Positions 58,823 to 64,000 of a DNA stretch of 64,000 nucleotides are shown in pieces. Made by a program: the position numbers and the translations under genes. Each line of letters starts with the position of its first letter. The stretch's first letter is position 1. The stretch comes from Plecoglossus altivelis (Eukaryota; Chordata; Actinopteri; Osmeriformes; Plecoglossidae): positions 9,397,692 through 9,461,691 of the forward strand of contig BROE01000024.1 of assembly GCA_036571765.1 (NCBI GenBank), written 5' to 3'. The notes below the pieces were generated by a model. The model did no database searches, was not told where the DNA came from, and worked only from the letters and a program-made list of their open reading frames with translations.

Positions 58823-60745
58823 ATGGAGGAAACTGCCGAGAATGGTCATCCAGTCCAATATTACCGGCTGTCAGAAATCGAGGAGCGAAATACGTTCAAG
58901 TGTACATGGATAATCATACACCATAAAATCTACGATGTGACGAAATTTCTGGAAGAGGTGAGCCAACTTGCACAACAAAGACTTCATGATTTCAGTCAGG
59001 TGCTTCAGTCCACGATTAACTATTAAGTAAACAAAACATGTTGCCGATTATCTCTTTTATTACCATGTCGTCAATGTTTGCAAGAGAAACAGTAAAGAGA
59101 TCAAAACGTTTAACGGATTTAAAGTAACCTGGGAAAGCGAATTTTGGGCGAATGTCGAAATATGCGCGTCTCAAACGTTGACCTCCTGCTCAAGCACACG
59201 AAAGTAGCCTAACTAAGAAAGGGGGAAGTGATTATCGGTTTGAGAGAAACACACCTCGATGGGAGTCAGATAACAACTTATACTGGGATTCATGTCATGT
59301 ATGTTCAATTGAGGGATACTAAAACATTGCGGATTCGAATTCTTAAGCAAATATGGCTCCTTCCTCCCTCTCAGTGGTAGAGTTCAGTTGAGGACAGTGC
59401 CCCCACCAACACCGTATTAACAATACACTGCATTAATTACAATTCTCAGATCCCCTAACACAGCTGACCTATACCAAGTTACAAAACTTTCCCCCACCAA
59501 ACTAGACGTGACATTCATTTAGGGTACTTTTTCCTCTGCAAACCTTTGTTAACCAGGACAGTTACCAACACCCTCAGCTCTCCTCCAATCACAACTCTGA
59601 TTTTATGGCAATGATTAATTCATAAGGGTACGCAAGAGCTAGATTTGGCGATCCTTGACCCAAAGCATTTATTTGACCATAGTAGGCTGGTCCCTGATAT
59701 AGCCTTCTCAATCTCACCTGCATCAACACAAACGGTCTCAAACTGAGTTTGAGATTAGAAAAAAGGATTCTACCACATAGCAAGAGAGTATGATGACTAA
59801 TTGAATTGATGAAACATATATTCAAAATGTTCTGACTAATATATTGGAAAGTATATATTGTAAATATACTGGTCCAACTAAAAATTACATTACAACACAG
59901 TATAAACAACGCACCTCAGAACTAAGGCTGTACAAACCCCCAGATTCCTTATTTGGGTTGTTACCCACCATGCCTTGCAGCACCCAGGCGGCGAGGAGGT
60001 GTTGCGGGAGCATGGGGGCGGGGACGCCACGGAGAGCTTCGAGGACGTGGGACACTCGTCTGACGCCAGGGAAATGGCTGCCAGCATGGTCATTGGTGAA
60101 CTGCATCCGGTAAGCAACTTCAAACTGGGGGGTATACACGCGTGTCACTTCCTTCATCCCAGTTAGTCTATTCTGTTTCCCCATCTAGCTCTCTTTTCCT
60201 CCTCCCTCTCTCCCCCTCCTCTCTCTGCCCCCTTTAAACTGTGTCTCACGGCCCCCTTTAAACTGTGTCTCACAGAAAAAGTATATAAGGTCTCAATATT
60301 GATTATCTGCTCTTACTGTTAAGGGGACCTAAAGGTTATAGGTTTACTCTAGTCTGCTTCATCTCAAGTCTTCTGTTCCACCCTGTCTCTCATCTCTCTT
60401 GCCCACTCCCCCATCATTATATCACTCTCACATTTGTTTTTGTTACAGGACGACAGAGCAAAGATTGCCAAACCACCTGTAAGTAAAAAAAAAGGACAAA
60501 TATACATTTAACTTATTACAACTGTTAGTTTCATGTCACAGTTCAGCTCATTATCAACTAACAAACACACATAGTTGATATTTTGTTGTCCATCTATTCC
60601 AGGATTCAATAGTGACAACAGTTAAGGAACCCCAAAGGTACCTTAAAGATTCCTGCAGCTATTTATTTTCACAGCCTGTCTTGTTTTAAAAACACTTTCA
60701 AAGTCTTTTTCATTAGCAAATCAACACAGGAGGAAATTCTCTCCT

Positions 60746-60786
<41 letters not shown>

Positions 60787-60970
60787 TTAAAACAGTGACT
60801 CTGACGTTTTCACCAATGTATCTGTATTACATTGTAATTTCTATGCGAGAACTGATATCTGACTTGTAGTTCCCCTCCCTGCCAGTTGGTGGACAAACTG
60901 GGTCATCCCTGGTCTGGTTGCGGCCATCGTCACAGTGTTGTACCGCATGTACATGGAACAGGAACAGTGA
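58823..60970 (+). CDS. cyb5a: CYB5A, microsomal cytochrome b5
   Basis: Tail-anchored haem protein of the endoplasmic reticulum that passes electrons to fatty-acid desaturases and some cytochrome P450 enzymes. Exons: 58823-58957, 59981-60109, 60449-60478, 60603-60637, 60886-60970; 414 bases, 137 residues (human 134). The haem ligands are His46 in HPGGEEVLREHGGGDATESF and His70 in EDVGHSSDAREM, spaced 24 apart as in the family. A GELHPDDRAKIAKPP linker leads to the C-terminal anchor WWTNWVIPGLVAAIVTVLYR followed by MYMEQEQ. The short polar tail with Arg/Met is ER-like rather than mitochondrial (CYB5B). The small exon 3 (10 codons) and exon 4 match the mammalian layout. Polyadenylation candidates are at 61505-61510 and 62062-62067. 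Confidence 0.95.
60227..60274. repeat. 24-bp tandem duplication (cyb5a intron 2)
   Basis: GCCCCCTTTAAACTGTGTCT followed by CACG/CACA occurs twice in direct succession with one difference. Confidence 0.95.
60745..60787. repeat. (CT)n microsatellite (cyb5a intron 4)
   Basis: CT dinucleotides with one TTT interruption. Confidence 0.9.
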
Positions 60971-63302
60971 TGTCGTCATTCAGCGCCATCATCACTGCAC
61001 GTGTCAGTCAAACTCATAGATGTGCAGACGGACAGCTTCTTTGGCCATTTGGGAAGCTCGGAGGAGCAGGATGAGGTGTGGATATTTGTTCCAGCCCAGC
61101 ATTACCTGCAGCTCTGACCCCAGTCACTTTTCAAACGTACTCACCTGAGTTGCTGTTCCTGGTGTTGGTGCTGTAGGTCATTTTAAGACCAGGACTAGGA
61201 GCCAATTGCAAACAACCTTTAGCTGTCTTGGTTGATCTGAAATAATTGTGTAAAATAGACAACATTTCTATGTGCCTCCTAGAAAGTTAGAAGTACAATG
61301 TTGTGCCATCACCTCATAGCTGTCTGTCTTTGCTCCATCAGCACCTGTTTCTAAGAGCTAGGAGTAGAAGTGAGGAAATAGAATTTACTTAGACCCTAGT
61401 TTTCTTCTTCACAGCGTCCAAGGTAGAGTACCACTGGATGTGAGGTCATCCCTGTCTTTAGGACCGTAGGTTATCCAGCTTGCAGACAAATCTATAGTAC
61501 CAGAAATAAAGTGTATGCTAATCTTTCAATCATGCAGCATTGTACTATCAGTGATGAAGGCTTTGTTTATGTTGTCATGTTGAAGTTGATTTATATTGTA
61601 CACTAAACAAATAACTACTAATACTTTCGTCAATTAAATGTATATAATTATTCTAAAATGAAAATCAGGGGGTTATAGCTTTGTTGTTGGTGCACTGCAC
61701 AACCACTTTTGATGATAAGTGATAAATAAATACATAATATCTTATTAAATGCAAAACGATGTGCAAAAGCCATATTCATGCAAATTTGTTCTGGTTTATG
61801 ACCAGCAACAATCCCTGTATTTTAACGTTCCCTATGGCATTTTTATGAGTGAGGTGGATGTTTCATAGGAAGCCTTTACAGTTGTAGGCTAGTGAGGCTT
61901 GCTGCAATGACCAACTCTGCTCTGGCCTCTAAAGTTATCGCCCCAACACTGTAAGGCTTGTTGGATTCAAGTAAACGTGTTATGGATTCACCTGCTCGAA
62001 GCTGCTAATCATCCCCTGTATGAGACATGGGTGTACATAAATTGGACAGATTTGTTTTTACAATAAAGTGATTTATGAAGCTTAAGTTTCGTCTGTTTAA
62101 TCAGCAACCACGACCTTTTGGTTTTGAGTGTAAATATTTGGCGAGATGAAATGACCATGAACTAGCCCTAGTGTCATGTGTTGTGAATGAAGACTGCGAG
62201 AGCTCCATCTGGTGGACAGGTTGTCTAATTGAATTGTTAGGGACCGTTAAGAAAATAAACACGTGAGACACAACACATGAAACGCTCACACATTTCATCA
62301 ACCATTCAAGACATAATTTCAAACCTATTTTTGCCTTTCAAAACGGAAAGCGATTTAAATATGTCGATGCAAGAATTTCAGGTATGGATGTGAGTTTTCA
62401 GCATAGTATGATACGTGTGTGGAACGTTTCACATGAGATGTGAATGCGTTTCACATGGGCCTGCGAGCATTTTACGTATGACCATATCGCATAGATTTAA
62501 TAAACTCAAGCAACTATCTAGCATGATCTAGTAATGTACTGTCCTTTCATACGTAGGTTTTTACACAATTGCCACAGAGAAACAAAGTCAAGTTGACGTT
62601 TATGATAAAGTGAGGTGGTGACGACATAAAGGACAGCATTGCGTAGAGTCGCGGACATCTGCTGTTGTTCCCAAATATGACCACGAGCTGTTACGGCCAA
62701 AAATGCTGACAACTCAAACAAAAACACACAATCTCGTGGACTGTGAGATGAGCGGCCTAGAGGGTCTTTATTGACAGTGTCATTTGTGACGCACCTGTCG
62801 AAGCACAGAGCAGCGGTGCGGTACAATTACGTAAGAGGATTTATTTCGATTTCCCAATTGAAGTATATCAAGCTTGACTAGATAAAACTAGATAATAGTA
62901 AATATATTATTATATTATCTTTACATTAATATTGTATTTGTAGTCACTAGTCTACTCTATACATATACAATGTGATTCAAATGATCAATTATTGCAAAAA
63001 CTCCGAATAATCTTTCTACCAAACATTGGGATCAGGTATATTTGTAATGAATGGATCGCTCAAATGATTGATGGATTAATTACCGAATAATAACGTGTAA
63101 CAATGAAGTCTGGAATGAAAGTTGTTTGTAAACTTACATTACGTGGCACTGACGTATTTTGTATGTCAGATTGCTGTGTTACAGGTTGTTTTCATTGTTT
63201 GCTTTACAAGGTGGGCGTGTCTCGTGAGAGAAAAGTTCTAACCCGGTCCCTTGTTCGTCTTTCCAAGCTCATAAGGTGGATAACGACGGCGAGTTGCCAA
63301 AA
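60971..63302. other. cyb5a 3' UTR and spacer before the PP1 subunit gene
   Basis: The cyb5a 3' UTR extends to AATAAA at 61505 or 62062. The remaining 1.2 kb is AT-rich and holds no coding sequence that I recognise. The presumed promoter and 5' UTR of the next gene lie just before 63303. Confidence 0.5.
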
Positions 63303-64000
63303 ATGTCCAAGTCAACTCTCCGGCAGTCTACCGATCTGTCAGTTCAACCATCAGACGGGACCATGCTGGCAGTGAGCGGCGAAGAACCGACGGAAAATGG
63401 GGAGGATTCGGAAGATTTTTCAGAAATGGAATCATGCGAACTTTACGTGAAAGACAGGAGGAGAGCAAAGTCTCTGCCGGCCTATCCTGACCAAGCCACA
63501 CTTTTTGAGGATATCGCGAGTAACGGGAGGAAACGAGTTAAGTTTGCTGATTCAATGGGTCTGAATCTGGCGAGCGTGAAGCACTTCAGCACGGCAGAAG
63601 ATCCGATGATCCCCTCCAAAGTTCTGTCGAGGCTGCAGAGTTTTCCCCCGCAGCAGGAGCGCGAGTTGCTTGGGGACCTGTGCTTGAACTTTAAATCTGC
63701 CCTGACCATGGACCGTTTTGTAGCAACGTTCAAGATGCCAGCGGAGGCGGTGGATTTCGAGGCGACCGTACTGCAGCGTCCCGTCACATTGGAGAAAATT
63801 ACCATAACCCAGTTTGATGTCCGGGGACACATTAGGACCAATACTCACAGTAGCTCAAAGAGGGACGTTGGGGTGAGATACACCTTCAACAACTGGCTCT
63901 CCTTTGTGGACGCGCAGGCGATAGCTGTACCCGGGGAGGAAACGGGGATGGTTGGTGAGCGCTTTACCTTCATGATGTACACCCCCCCGTTCCTCGACCC
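63303..64000 (+). CDS. ppp1r3g: PP1 glycogen-targeting regulatory subunit, PPP1R3G-like (partial)
   Basis: Truncated by the window end after about 232 codons; one uninterrupted exon so far. PPP1R3 proteins tether protein phosphatase 1 to glycogen through an RVxF motif and a CBM21 domain, which stimulates glycogen synthesis. The start MSKSTLRQSTDLS is the first ATG after an in-frame stop at 63225; MLAVSGEEPTENG, 20 codons later, is an alternative. Visible landmarks are an acidic stretch GEDSEDFSEMESCEL, the basic Ser site RRRAKSLPAYP, PP1-binding RKRVKFADSMGLNLASVKHF (RVKF at residues 78-81), PMIPSKVLSRLQSFP, and the beginning of CBM21 with VGVRYTFNNWLSF and FTFMMYTPPFLD. LASVKHFS plus VLSRLQSFP is closest, from memory, to PPP1R3G; PPP1R3D/E are alternatives. 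Confidence 0.8.
   Translation, partial: MSKSTLRQSTDLSVQPSDGTMLAVSGEEPTENGEDSEDFSEMESCELYVKDRRRAKSLPAYPDQATLFEDIASNGRKRVKFADSMGLNLASVKHFSTAEDPMIPSKVLSRLQSFPPQQERELLGDLCLNFKSALTMDRFVATFKMPAEAVDFEATVLQRPVTLEKITITQFDVRGHIRTNTHSSSKRDVGVRYTFNNWLSFVDAQAIAVPGEETGMVGERFTFMMYTPPFLD

Overview
The window is vertebrate nuclear DNA, almost certainly from a ray-finned (teleost) fish. Genes are split by GT-AG introns, their proteins align along their length to vertebrate families known to me, and the non-coding DNA is packed with CA/GT, CT/GA and G-rich microsatellites and minisatellites. All homology calls come from memory of the families; no search was run. Exon coordinates were derived by hand from reading-frame phase, splice-site sequence and family alignment.

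Layout, left to right. (1) 498-9588, minus strand: the first three coding exons of the histone H3K4 methyltransferase gene kmt2c, with exon 3 swollen by a hexamer-based minisatellite, and introns rich in long purine/pyrimidine tracts. (2) 16621-18099, minus: xrcc2 (RAD51 paralogue, homologous recombination) with an extra intron relative to mammals. (3) 18780-22671, plus: actr3b (Arp3-type Arp2/3 subunit), 12 exons, head to head with xrcc2. (4) 25033-27082, plus: cidea (lipid-droplet CIDE protein), 5 exons. (5) 27724-30326, plus: tubb6 (beta-tubulin class V), 5 exons including a GC-AG intron and an intron not found in the standard vertebrate beta-tubulin layout. (6) An assembly gap at 31890-32533. 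(7) 34911-45239, plus: dipk1c/fam69c (divergent secretory-pathway kinase-like protein), 5 exons. (8) 51941-57906, minus: the C18orf63 orthologue (DUF4708), 13 exons, with a C-terminal SAP-like motif and a hAT-type MITE in an intron. (9) 58823-60970, plus: cyb5a (microsomal cytochrome b5), 5 exons, head to head with the C18orf63 orthologue. (10) 63303 to the window end, plus: a glycogen-targeting PP1 regulatory subunit most like ppp1r3g, truncated by the window edge.

The gene order joins pieces that sit apart in human: KMT2C-XRCC2-ACTR3B (7q36), CIDEA-TUBB6 (18p11), DIPK1C-C18orf63-CYB5A (18q22) and PPP1R3G (6p25). These genes form no operon or shared pathway; they are independent loci with two head-to-head pairs. 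I found no new multi-gene system. The most notable observations are gene-structural: a tandem-duplication signature around the extra tubb6 intron, a possible alternative tubb6 C-terminal exon whose donor overlaps the stop codon, a repeat-expanded kmt2c exon, duplicated 3' splice-site copies in actr3b, and the SAP-like tail of the C18orf63 orthologue.
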